DNA from: an uncultured Bacilli bacterium
GTDB taxonomy: Bacteria; Bacillota_I; Bacilli_A; RF39; UBA660
Length of the DNA stretch: 33,650 nt
Assembly: GCA_944363805.1 (NCBI GenBank)
Contig: CALVVH010000007.1
Coordinates: forward strand, 1-33,650
Reading direction: 5' to 3'
The translations under genes were made by a program, and so were the position numbers. A model generated the notes under the pieces. That model had not been told where the DNA came from and did no database searches. It saw only the letters and a program-made list of their open reading frames with translations. This document shows, piece after piece, positions 1 through 7,025 of the stretch; within the stretch, counting starts at the first letter, position 1; each line of letters starts with the position of its first letter.

Positions 1-35
1 AACTTACAATTCTATTAATTGTTAGAAAAAAGAAA

Positions 36-69
36 CTGTCATGAAACTAATTAGTTCGTTTCACGACAG
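36..69 (-). terminator. Rho-independent terminator of the 3-gene operon
   Basis: Arms 36-47 and 58-69 pair as CTGTC/GACAG plus TGAAAC/GTTTCA around one A-C mismatch, with a 10-nt loop. Read on the minus strand, the hairpin follows the stop of the 95-aa gene and runs into a T-rich tract (positions 35-26). It ends the minus-strand transcript that starts near 2360. Confidence 0.75.
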
Positions 70-75
70 CCCCTT

Positions 76-363
76 TTATAGATATTCAACTAATTTAAAG
101 TTGTTATTTAATTTTTCAATTAGTTCATCTGTTTCATATTGAGAAAACATCCCAGAAAAATTACTAGCATCCATCAAAAACATATCAGGATAATTAATGA
201 AAATTTCTTTATAAACAGTAGTTCCTAAATCTTTAATATATTGCAAATTAGTTTCCACTAATTCTTGATTTTTTTCAATTAAAGTCATAATCTTTTTCGG
301 AGTATTATTTTCAAATTCACTTATATCTTCTTTTTCAAATCCATATTTTTCTAAAAACTTCAT
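76..363 (-). CDS. Small hypothetical helical protein (95 aa), last gene of operon
   Basis: No family is recognised with confidence. The 95-aa protein is acidic, soluble and predicted all-helical, with no signal peptide or membrane segment. A central stretch, with a helix pair followed by NYPDMFLMD, resembles a single mTERF-like helical repeat unit of the kind where helices end in a (Y/N)P-x-(L/M)F motif; this is inference. The ATG overlaps the TGA of the upstream gene (ATGA), so the two are translationally coupled. A hairpin terminator follows directly. It may work with the two larger helical proteins encoded upstream. Confidence 0.6.
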   Translation of the reverse strand: MKFLEKYGFEKEDISEFENNTPKKIMTLIEKNQELVETNLQYIKDLGTTVYKEIFINYPDMFLMDASNFSGMFSQYETDELIEKLNNNFKLVEYL

Positions 364-1076
364 GCGGCCCTTCCCCTTTTCACTTCTTCTGATGCTGCTA
401 AAACATCATCAATAGTACTTATAAGTAATTTTTCATCGCCCCCGAATATTTTGAACGCTTCTACAAGCATTTCTTTTTCACTCAATCCTTTATCCCCAAT
501 AGCATCTAGTCTAGCAAAAATTTGATCTTTTTCATCAGTCATGGCAAATGCTTCTAACACTCTTAAAGCATCATCTTTTATTTCAGCCATTTCAGCTGAG
601 TCTACCTGACTATCACTATTTATTGGGGCATCACTGGGAGATTCCTTGGCAAGTTCATTTTCTCTTTTATTGAAAGCATATGTGGATATTCTTTCTCCAA
701 ATAGGAATTGGGCATACCGTCCTTTTTCGTCCTTATATTCCATTCCAAGAGCTTCAGCTTTAGACATTCTTTTAATTACTTCTTCAACTGGTTGACTCAA
801 ATGTCTAGGATTTTGACGATAAGCATCAATGAAGCCCATTTCTTCAGCAAGCTTTAAATCACGGTCAAAATCTCTTTCATCTTTAGTATATGCTAAAACG
901 ATTACTTGAGATGCTTTTTTGATTTTTACTCCATATTTTTCCAAAGTTTTTAAATTGTCTTCATCAGCAATGCTATATGATACTCCAAATTTTTCAGCTT
1001 GCCCTTTGTCTTGCTCTTTAAAGTTTGGCAAAGTTGCATTCAATACTTCAACATTAATTCCTGATTGTTGTTTCAT
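360..1076 (-). CDS. Hypothetical protein (238 aa), middle gene of operon
   Basis: Uncharacterised. Residues ~40-135 look like a helical-repeat region (LEKYGVKI, then AEEMGFIDAYRQNPRHLSQP, then a helix and FLFGERIS) similar in style to mTERF-like repeats. Residues ~140-170 are a Ser/Asp/Glu-rich linker and ~170-238 are a second helical part. No signal peptide, transmembrane segment or catalytic motif is visible. The start is supported by an AAAGGGTG ribosome binding site 5 nt upstream. It lies 13 bp after the 414-aa gene and overlaps the 95-aa gene by 4 bp, so the three form one operon. Function unknown; a nucleic-acid or protein-binding scaffold is only a guess from the fold. Confidence 0.65.
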   Translation of the reverse strand: MKQQSGINVEVLNATLPNFKEQDKGQAEKFGVSYSIADEDNLKTLEKYGVKIKKASQVIVLAYTKDERDFDRDLKLAEEMGFIDAYRQNPRHLSQPVEEVIKRMSKAEALGMEYKDEKGRYAQFLFGERISTYAFNKRENELAKESPSDAPINSDSQVDSAEMAEIKDDALRVLEAFAMTDEKDQIFARLDAIGDKGLSEKEMLVEAFKIFGGDEKLLISTIDDVLAASEEVKRGRAA

Positions 1077-1089
1077 ATTATCACCCTTT

Positions 1090-2334
1090 CTAATATGCCA
1101 TTAAAGGTACTTTTTTAGGATCTAAGCCACTAATTTGTAAGACATTAATTGTATTATTCAATCCTCTTAAGTCATACTTAACTAAAACTGTCGGCATAAG
1201 ACTTATATCTCGTGCTTCTTTTCCTAATTCCAGTAATTTATTAATCTTTTGTGATAATTCAGAATCATATAATATTTCTATGTTATCACGTAATATTTTT
1301 AAATCAATATTTTTATTTTTCAATTCAGCAACGTTAGCCTTTAAAGTATCAGAATTATAGTTTTCTAACAATTTATCAATTGTCTTTGAATTATAATCTT
1401 CAGGATCTAATCCCGCTTCTCTCATAGTGCTATATAATTTTTCTTTTTCAGTTTGGTTATCATTTGCTGGTGTTTCATCAGCAAATATTGGAGTTGCTTC
1501 TTCCTTAGTTTCATTAGCAGGAACATTTTCTTCGATTACTTTATCAAATATGTCTTGTAACACCGGTTCTTGTTCAGAACTTTCCTTTACTATTGCTAGG
1601 TCTTCAGAGGATTCATCAACTGCCACTTTAGTTGGAGCAGATTCTTTTTTAGCCTCAACTAAAACTTCAGTTATAGTTTTGCCACTTTGTTTATCCCTAC
1701 TCTTAAACGCTGCATCATATTCATATAAAGCATCTTCAGGGAACATTAATATTTTAGCAGCTTCTCTTTGTTCATCTTCGCTAAAATCAAATTTTTCTAA
1801 AAGTGAAGTTATTTCATCACGAGTTATATTGATATTACCAGCTAAGGCTAAATCGAAGTATTCATTAAGTTTAGCTTGGTTACCCAAAGCTTCATCCTTT
1901 CTGATACCCAATTCTTCAACTTTAGTAATAGCATTATTCATTTCCGTTTCAACATTTTCTAACTTTTCGGAAGCTTTCTTATTTTCTGCCACAACTTTTG
2001 CAATTGTATCTGGCAACATTTTGCTTACTTTAGCATTGATTACATCAGGATCAAAATCGATATGTAATCTATCTAATACCGTAGCAAAATCATTTTTATC
2101 AATGCTACTTAAAACAGAAGTAAGTTTTTCTCCTTCTTCAGCTAGTGTCTTTTCTTCTTCAGTCAATTTTTCAATTTCTTTAATAAGGACTTCTTTTTCG
2201 TTTTTAGTTCTTTCTTGTGTTTCAATAGCTTCTTGTCTTTCCTTAGTCATTTTGGTCAAGATAACACTATCTTCTCCGCGAAGATTGTATAACTTATCAA
2301 GTAAAGTCCTTACTTCAGTTGACAACATTTTCAT
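1090..2334 (-). CDS. Coiled-coil and helical-repeat hypothetical protein (414 aa)
   Basis: First gene of the operon. Residues ~25-75 and ~110-150 are Glu/Lys-rich with heptad-like spacing and should form coiled coils. Residues ~230-305 are a low-complexity, Glu/Ser/Thr/Pro-rich linker. Residues ~310-414 look like two or three helix-turn-helix repeat units (for example ENYNSDTLKANVAELKNKNI followed by a similar unit). No export signal or membrane segment is seen, so it is probably cytosolic. It begins with two nearby ATGs (residues 1 and 3); AAAGGGCG upstream fits the first. A good sigma-A promoter lies 28 bp upstream. No known family is recognised; a structural or segregation role would be speculation. 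Confidence 0.65.
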   Translation of the reverse strand: MKMLSTEVRTLLDKLYNLRGEDSVILTKMTKERQEAIETQERTKNEKEVLIKEIEKLTEEEKTLAEEGEKLTSVLSSIDKNDFATVLDRLHIDFDPDVINAKVSKMLPDTIAKVVAENKKASEKLENVETEMNNAITKVEELGIRKDEALGNQAKLNEYFDLALAGNINITRDEITSLLEKFDFSEDEQREAAKILMFPEDALYEYDAAFKSRDKQSGKTITEVLVEAKKESAPTKVAVDESSEDLAIVKESSEQEPVLQDIFDKVIEENVPANETKEEATPIFADETPANDNQTEKEKLYSTMREAGLDPEDYNSKTIDKLLENYNSDTLKANVAELKNKNIDLKILRDNIEILYDSELSQKINKLLELGKEARDISLMPTVLVKYDLRGLNNTINVLQISGLDPKKVPLMAY

Positions 2335-2361
2335 CTAAATCACGCCCTTTATTATGCATAA

Positions 2362-2390
2362 ATTATAACAAAGAAATTTGTAATTGTAAA
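2362..2390 (-). promoter_or_regulatory. Sigma-A promoter of the 3-gene operon
   Basis: On the minus strand TTTACA (2385-2390) and a perfect TATAAT (2362-2367) are separated by exactly 17 nt. This drives the operon ending at 76. Confidence 0.8.
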
Positions 2391-2397
2391 TAAGGTT

Positions 2398-2413
2398 TTG
2401 CAAAAAAATGCAA
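2398..2413. promoter_or_regulatory. Inverted repeat TTGCA-N6-TGCAA, possible operator
   Basis: A 5-bp inverted repeat with an A6 centre sits between the divergent operons, 50 bp before the importer start. It could be a regulator site for the ABC importer, but arms this short can arise by chance in AT-rich DNA. Confidence 0.2.
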
Positions 2414-2463
2414 TAACCAAAATTAACTACCCTTCATATATTACTTTAGAAGGAGGAATATTT

Positions 2464-3459
2464 TTGAAAAAGAAAATTATAATCATTTTGATTTGTATAA
2501 TAGTCATTATTGCGATTACTATAATATCGATAAATATTTTTAATAAAAAGGAAGATTCTAATCTTACTAAAGTTCGGCTGGCGGAGGTTACTCACAGTTC
2601 ATTTTATGCACCACTTTATGTAGCGATAGAAAACGGCTTCTTTGAAAAAGAAGGATTAGAAATAGAACTAATATTAACCCCCGGGGCTGATAAGGTAAGC
2701 GCAGCAGTACTATCTAATGATGTCGAGATTGGGTTTGCTGGAGCTGAATCAGCAATATATGTCTATGACCAAGAAGAAAGTGATTACTTACAAATATTTT
2801 CTGGACTAACTAAAAGAGATGGGCAATTTATTGTTGCTAGAGATAATTACGATAACTTTAATTTAGAAGATTTATATGGTAAAGAAATATTAGTAGGAAG
2901 AAGTTCAGGAATGCCAGCTTTAAATTTCTTAAATGGGCTTAAAAATGAAGGTATCGATATTGATAAAATAAATATTAACTATTCAATAGAATTTGCAGCT
3001 TTATCAGGAACATTCATTGGAGGCGTTGGAGACTTTGTCAATTTATTTGAACCAAATGCCACATCTTTAGAAAATGAAGGTTATGGACATGTTGTTGCCA
3101 GTGTTGGAGAAATGAGTGGTGAAGTACCATATACGGCTTTCTATGCGCGAAAAAGTTACATTGCAGAAAATAAAGATGTCATAGAAAAATTTACTATGGC
3201 AATTGCCAAAGCAATAGATTACACTTTAAATAATACTGCAGATGTTGTTGCTAAAGATATAATTGGGCAATTTCCAGATACAGATGTCGATGAATTAGCA
3301 ACGATGATTGAAAGATACAAAGAATATGACTGTTGGTTAAGTACCCCATTTGTTAGTGAAGAATTATTTACTAATTTAGAAGATTTTTTGATAGATTTTG
3401 AATTGTTAGATTCATATGTACCGTATGAAGAACTAGTAAATAATTTCTATGAAGAATAA
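2464..3459 (+). CDS. ABC importer substrate-binding protein, NMT1/SsuA-like
   Basis: Extracytoplasmic solute-binding protein of the NMT1/THI5-SsuA class (331 aa). The N-terminus is a Lys-rich start and one long hydrophobic helix (~residues 4-27). No clear lipobox cysteine is present, so it is probably membrane-anchored rather than a lipoprotein. Next come VRLAEVTHSSFYAPLYVAIE and a GFFEKEGLEIEL segment, typical of the first lobe, then a GADKVSAAVLSNDVEIGFAG ligand-lobe motif. The start is the TTG at 2464: AGGAGG at 2451-2456 lies 7 nt before it, whereas the longer in-frame TTG at 2398 has no such site. It overlaps the ATPase gene by 11 bp. Relatives carry sulfonates, taurine, nitrate or thiamine pyrimidine precursors; the ligand here cannot be told from sequence, and no riboswitch fits in the short leader. 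Confidence 0.85.
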   Translation: MKKKIIIILICIIVIIAITIISINIFNKKEDSNLTKVRLAEVTHSSFYAPLYVAIENGFFEKEGLEIELILTPGADKVSAAVLSNDVEIGFAGAESAIYVYDQEESDYLQIFSGLTKRDGQFIVARDNYDNFNLEDLYGKEILVGRSSGMPALNFLNGLKNEGIDIDKININYSIEFAALSGTFIGGVGDFVNLFEPNATSLENEGYGHVVASVGEMSGEVPYTAFYARKSYIAENKDVIEKFTMAIAKAIDYTLNNTADVVAKDIIGQFPDTDVDELATMIERYKEYDCWLSTPFVSEELFTNLEDFLIDFELLDSYVPYEELVNNFYEE

Positions 3460-4195
3460 ATTACTAGAGATTAAAAAAATAAGTAAAAAATATAATACTA
3501 AGATGGGAGAAATTAAAGCAATAGATGAAGTATCATTTGATATATATGAAGAAGAATTTTTATGTATCATTGGCTCAAGTGGTTGTGGCAAGTCGACACT
3601 TTTAAACATTTTGGCTGGATTGGATAATAAGTATAGCGGAGAAAAATTAGAAAACAAGAAACTAAAAATCGGATACATGTTACAGGAAGATGCTCTATTT
3701 CCTTGGCTAAATATTTTAGATAATGCCCTACTCGGTTTAGATATAAGAAAAGAAAAGACGAAGGAAAATGTCGAATATACGAAAAAACTATTAGAAAAGT
3801 ATGGGCTTAAGGACTTTTTAGAAAAGTATCCAAACCAATTATCTGGGGGAATGCGTCAGAGAGTAGCTTTAATTAGAACGCTCGCTACAAGACCCGATAT
3901 ATTATTTTTAGATGAACCATTCTCAGCTTTAGATTATGTATCACGACTTTCAGTTAGTGAAGATGTTGCTAACATTATTAAAAATGAGAAAAAAACAGTT
4001 GTCATGATAACTCATGATATATCGGAAGCCTTGAGTTTAGCTGATAGAATAATTGTCTTATCAAAGAGACCTGCTAAAATAAAAAATATTTATGAAATTA
4101 ATATAGATGGTGATGGCCCAATGGAAAGAAGGAAAAGCAAATATTTTGCCAAATACTATGAACAACTATGGAAGGATTTAGATAAGAATGTCTAA
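3449..4195 (+). CDS. ABC importer ATPase, SsuB/TauB-like
   Basis: Cytosolic nucleotide-binding subunit (248 aa) powering uptake with the neighbouring binding protein and permease. All motifs are intact: Walker A GSSGCGKST, Q-loop in YMLQED, signature LSGGMRQR, Walker B ILFLDEP with D-loop SALD, and H-loop MITHD. Length and the ALF-W spacing after the Q-loop are typical of the SsuB/TauB/ThiZ group. The ATG lies inside the end of the binding-protein gene, and the gene overlaps the permease by 8 bp, indicating translational coupling. It contrasts with the motif-less ATPase-like protein at 9341. Confidence 0.9.
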   Translation: MKNKLLEIKKISKKYNTKMGEIKAIDEVSFDIYEEEFLCIIGSSGCGKSTLLNILAGLDNKYSGEKLENKKLKIGYMLQEDALFPWLNILDNALLGLDIRKEKTKENVEYTKKLLEKYGLKDFLEKYPNQLSGGMRQRVALIRTLATRPDILFLDEPFSALDYVSRLSVSEDVANIIKNEKKTVVMITHDISEALSLADRIIVLSKRPAKIKNIYEINIDGDGPMERRKSKYFAKYYEQLWKDLDKNV

Positions 4196-4976
4196 AGAAC
4201 AAAAAAGGTATTTAAGAAAATTAAAGATGCGGAAGTTATTTGTTATCAGTTGTCAGATTATAATTGTCATAGGTTTTTTCGTTCTATGGGAAATACTTGC
4301 AAATAAAAATATAATTAATACATTTGTCTTTTCAAAGCCTAGTGAAATTATTAAAACTATTTTAGGGTTAATGCAAGATGGTAATTTATTTAATCACATT
4401 TTTGCAACATTAAATGAAGTTCTTATTGCCTTTTTCTTAGGTATTTTGCTAGGATTCATTATCGCAATTATTCTCTACGAGTTTCCTATTTTATCTGATA
4501 TAGTTGATCCATTTCTTACCATGGTTAATTCTCTACCTAAAGTTGCTTTAGGACCACTTATTATCATAATTGCTGGGGCTAATACAAAAAGCATTATTGT
4601 CATGGCACTTTTAATTAATCTAATTGTTAATATAATAACTATTTATAACGGCTTTTTAAATATCGATGACAAAAAGATGAAGTTAATAAAATCTTTTGGA
4701 GCCACAAAATTACAAGTATTAACTCATTTAGTAATACCAAGTTCTTATAAAACGATAATTTCTAGTTTAAAACTTGACATTTCAATGTCTTTAATTGGAG
4801 TAATTATGGGAGAATTCTTAGTTAGTAAAGAAGGTTTAGGTTATTTAATAATCTATGGTACTCAAGTATTTAATTTAAGTTTAGTTATGGCAGGTATTTT
4901 AATACTAGTTATTATATCTTATATCCTTTATAAAATTATTACCTTTATTGAAAGTAAATTAATTAAAAAATTCTAG
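4188..4976 (+). CDS. ABC importer permease, SsuC-like
   Basis: Inner-membrane permease (262 aa) of the BPD_transp_1 / SsuC-TauC type, with about six membrane helices. The coupling-helix region is KSFGATKLQVLTHLVIPSS, which matches the EAA loop contacting the ATPase, followed by [15 protein letters not shown], characteristic of this family. It is the last gene of the importer operon; its TAG lies inside the left arm of the terminator. The final 178 bp plus terminator are repeated almost perfectly at 6813-7014. Confidence 0.88.
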   Translation: MSKEQKRYLRKLKMRKLFVISCQIIIVIGFFVLWEILANKNIINTFVFSKPSEIIKTILGLMQDGNLFNHIFATLNEVLIAFFLGILLGFIIAIILYEFPILSDIVDPFLTMVNSLPKVALGPLIIIIAGANTKSIIVMALLINLIVNIITIYNGFLNIDDKKMKLIKSFGATKLQVLTHLVIPSSYKTIISSLKLDISMSLIGVIMGEFLVSKEGLGYLIIYGTQVFNLSLVMAGILILVIISYILYKIITFIESKLIKKF

Positions 4977-4993
4977 TGCTCGCTAGAATTTTT
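4797..4993 (+). repeat. Direct repeat copy A (permease 3' end plus terminator)
   Basis: This 197-bp segment recurs at 6813-7014. By eye the copies differ by one substitution (T4949 vs C6970) and a 5-nt insertion (AAGCA) in copy B. Copy A is the one in frame with the full permease gene, so it is the ancestral or restored end. The two copies bracket the RhuM/KilA-N island. Confidence 0.9.
4966..4993 (+). terminator. Terminator of the ABC importer operon
   Basis: A perfect 11-bp stem, AAAAATTCTAG (4966-4976) with CTAGAATTTTT (4983-4993), has a 6-nt loop TGCTCG. A and T runs on both sides let it work in both directions; the minus-strand GNAT remnant ends just after it. Confidence 0.88.
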
Positions 4994-4994
4994 C

Positions 4995-5100
4995 TTATAC
5001 AATATTATTTTTATAATAGATATAACACAAATGATTTTCAGGAAATCCATTTGCAAATTCATTCCAATTACATCCAGCATATTTAAATCCATGTTTAAAT
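4995..5100 (-). pseudogene. GNAT acetyltransferase C-terminal remnant
   Basis: The minus strand reads about 33 codons to a TAA at 4995-4997: KHGFKYAGCNWNEF, then ANGFPENHLCYIYYKNNIV. The GF-K-YAGC and H-CYIYYKN pattern is like the last strands of GNAT N-acetyltransferases. A TGA lies two codons before this stretch and no start precedes it. The upstream minus-strand bases (to ~5184) contain further broken helical coding, such as YLKIVLKELKKYNCNI. This is a decayed gene fragment; the family call is inference from a short match. Confidence 0.5.
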
Positions 5101-5184
5101 CATAATATTACAATTATATTTTTTTAATTCTTTTAAAACAATTTTTAGGTATTGTCATTTATCTATATTAAAGTCTCTAATTTT

Positions 5185-5354
5185 CTAATACATATATTTA
5201 AAAGTTGTAAATCCGTTACCTTTAAAATTTTCATTATGGATACTTCCTAAATATGCTATTACATCCTTATTCCTCATCCAAGTTTGTATAGGGATTTTGG
5301 GTTTCTCTGGATTTGCATAACTAGCTAAATCAGTTAAATATATATAGTTAGTAT
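5185..5354 (-). pseudogene. KilA-N domain remnant
   Basis: The minus strand reads about 56 codons without a start: NYIYLTDLASYANPEKP, then IQTWMRNKDVIAYLG, then IHNENFKGNGFTTFK, ending in TAG at 5185-5187. The order I-LTD-A-Y-NP, W-RN--I-(F/Y)LG, hN-NF---F--FK is the characteristic KilA-N DNA-binding core found in phage and mobile-element antirepressor-type proteins. The N-terminus and everything after the core are missing. It lies directly downstream of the RhuM gene, and a TAG in the same frame upstream shows it is not fused to it. It supports a phage or mobile origin for this island. Confidence 0.6.
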
Positions 5355-5356
5355 TA

Positions 5357-6352
5357 TTAATTGTTCTTTTCTATCTCTTTTATTTCTATATTCATAATTT
5401 CTAAATAATCTTTTTCAGCCCTAGTTAAATGAGTTTGCATATATTTATCATATTCAGCATGAGCCTTTCTTAAAGCCTCTTCATGGGAAACAGATCCGGC
5501 ATGTGTTAAAATATTTTTTCTAGTCATTTTTAAAAATGAATCTAATTCAACTATCCAATCTTGCATTGTCATTGGATGTCTATCTAAAGCATTAATTTCA
5601 GCAACATCTAAATAAGCCGATACCATACGATTCAATATATTTAATTCTTCTTCTGTTAAATAATTTTTAGCAATTTCAGTTTCTTCTCTTGTTGGCATAT
5701 CCCCTTTAAAATTGGTAAGCCCTAAATTTTCTTTGTTAGCATCTACTCTGGTAAAAATAACTTCTGCTGCTGTTTTGCCGTGCGTAGCATAATGCATTTT
5801 ATTTTGAACAGTTTTGAAAAAGTTTATTGATATTTCACTTTTAGGATTATAATCAATAGCAGTTGCATAAATATCTAGTACTTTTCTCCAAAAAACCTTT
5901 TCACTACTTCTTATTTCTCTTATTCTAGCAAGTAATTCTTCAAAATATAAACTATCACCATTATTTTTTAAAAATTCATCATTTAAAGCAAAACCCTTAA
6001 TCATATATTCTTTTAATATTTTAGTTGCCCATATTCTAAAATCTGTAGCCCTTTTGGAATTAATCCTATATCCTACAGCAATTATAGCATCCAAGTTGTA
6101 GTGCGTAACCATTCTTTTAACTTCACGAGTTCCTTCTTTTTGAACTGTTAAGAAATTCTTAACAGTTGCACTTTCTACTAATTCACCACTTTCAAAGATA
6201 TTTTTCATGTGCGATGAAATATTATTTTTAGTTGTATCAAATAATTTAGCAAGTTCATTTTGACTCATCCAAATTGTTTCATTATCTAGTGTTGTATCTA
6301 CTTTAACAATACCATCTTTTGAAGTATAAATTACTATATTGTTTTTTAGCAT
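5357..6352 (-). CDS. RhuM family protein (virulence RhuM/Fic-associated type)
   Basis: A 331-aa protein, about full length for the RhuM family (Virulence_RhuM). The N-terminal third is a winged-helix-like region: IWMSQNELAKLF, TTKNNISSHMKNIFE, then the family hallmark EGTREVKRMVTHYNLDAIIAVGYRINSKRATDFRIWAT split across residues ~72-110. The middle and C-terminal thirds are helical, including MHYATHGKTAAEV and a conserved NALDRHPMTMQDW stretch. The start has GGTGG 8-10 nt upstream. Homologues occur in pathogenicity islands and mobile elements; the biochemical role is not established, and a toxin or DNA-binding function is inference. It is the only intact sizeable gene of the repeat-bounded island. 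Confidence 0.85.
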   Translation of the reverse strand: MLKNNIVIYTSKDGIVKVDTTLDNETIWMSQNELAKLFDTTKNNISSHMKNIFESGELVESATVKNFLTVQKEGTREVKRMVTHYNLDAIIAVGYRINSKRATDFRIWATKILKEYMIKGFALNDEFLKNNGDSLYFEELLARIREIRSSEKVFWRKVLDIYATAIDYNPKSEISINFFKTVQNKMHYATHGKTAAEVIFTRVDANKENLGLTNFKGDMPTREETEIAKNYLTEEELNILNRMVSAYLDVAEINALDRHPMTMQDWIVELDSFLKMTRKNILTHAGSVSHEEALRKAHAEYDKYMQTHLTRAEKDYLEIMNIEIKEIEKNN

Positions 6353-6456
6353 ATTTTAACACCACCAATCATTGATAATATTATAATATAATCATTAATA
6401 AAAATCTGCATTTTTTCAATTAAATATGAAATATCTTTTTGACTTCTAGATTTTCA

Positions 6457-6600
6457 TTAAATTTTGAATAGCGGTCCATTTAAATCATTGCCACTATAAT
6501 CACCATCCACATAATATTCATATTCGGTATATTTTTTAACCTTAGCATCACATATAGTTACTATTGTATTCTTATTAGTATATGTATGATTAATAACCAT
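6457..6600 (-). CDS. Possible small ORF or gene 5' remnant (47 aa)
   Basis: The minus strand has ATG at 6598-6600, preceded by AAGGTGG but only 1 nt away, and 47 codons to a TAA. The product is Tyr-rich (KVKKYTEYEYYVDGDY). It may be the start of a decayed longer gene in the island rather than a functional peptide. Between it and RhuM (6353-6456), and from 6601 to 6701, nothing else is evident. Confidence 0.25.
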   Translation of the reverse strand: MVINHTYTNKNTIVTICDAKVKKYTEYEYYVDGDYSGNDLNGPLFKI

Positions 6601-6701
6601 CCCACCTTATATAATAATGCTTTTATGTACCTAAAAATGTACACAATTTTGGCTAATTTTAAAATATTTTTTTTCTACTTATTTTAGTATTAATAAACAA
6701 T

Positions 6702-6728
6702 ATTATCAATAGTTTCAATATTGATAAT
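6702..6728. repeat. Perfect 10-bp inverted repeat
   Basis: ATTATCAATA (6702-6711) and TATTGATAAT (6719-6728) are perfect inverted arms around GTTTCAA. There is no T-tail on either side as expected of a terminator. It could be an operator, an old element end, or a recombination site near the right border of the island. Confidence 0.5.
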
Positions 6729-6812
6729 TAATTTATGCCATATTTATACACCACTTTCTACAATCACAATTTAAGTATAGTGTGCTTATTTTCTCCCCAT
6801 ACCTAGGATGGC

Positions 6813-6997
6813 GGAGTAATTATGGGAGAATTCTTAGTTAGTAAAGAAGGTTTAGGTTATTTAATAATCTATGGTACTCAAGTAAAGCATTTAATTTAAG
6901 TTTAGTTATGGCAGGTATTTTAATACTAGTTATTATATCTTATATCCTTTATAAAATTATTACCTTTATCGAAAGTAAATTAATTAAAAAATTCTAG
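6813..6997 (+). pseudogene. Permease 3' fragment (duplicated, frameshifted)
   Basis: Reads [24 protein letters not shown] as in the intact permease, then the 5-nt insertion shifts the frame to an early TAA. There is no start and no 5' part, so it is not a gene. It arose by duplication or by site-specific integration into the permease 3' end. Confidence 0.88.
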
Positions 6998-7014
6998 TGC
7001 TCGCTAGAATTTTT
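6813..7014 (+). repeat. Direct repeat copy B (permease 3' end plus terminator)
   Basis: A 202-bp near-identical copy of 4797-4993, beginning GGAGTAATTATGGG and including the whole terminator hairpin (arms 6987-6997 and 7004-7014). It carries a 5-nt insertion AAGCA at about 6884 and one substitution at 6970. Its junction at 6812/6813 cuts into the permease reading frame. Confidence 0.9.
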
Positions 7015-7016
7015 TT
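6987..7016. terminator. Duplicated bidirectional terminator
   Basis: Same 11-bp stem as 4966-4993, followed by a seven-T run. On the minus strand it closes the 203-aa gene ending at 7026, so this copy has been adopted by a new transcript. Confidence 0.75.
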
Positions 7017-7025
7017 GTTAGTTAA

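Noticed and set aside
1427..2338. 303-codon plus-strand frame opposite the coiled-coil gene
   Set aside because: Ser/Leu-rich composition is the mirror of Glu/Lys codons, it has no ribosome site, and the minus gene has a promoter, RBS and terminator.
2391..2463. Thiamine or other riboswitch before the importer operon
   Set aside because: The leader is under 70 nt and shows no THI-box or other conserved aptamer sequence.
5357..6352. RhuM gene as half of a toxin-antitoxin pair
   Set aside because: No adjacent intact small partner gene; only the KilA-N remnant and a doubtful 47-aa ORF are near.
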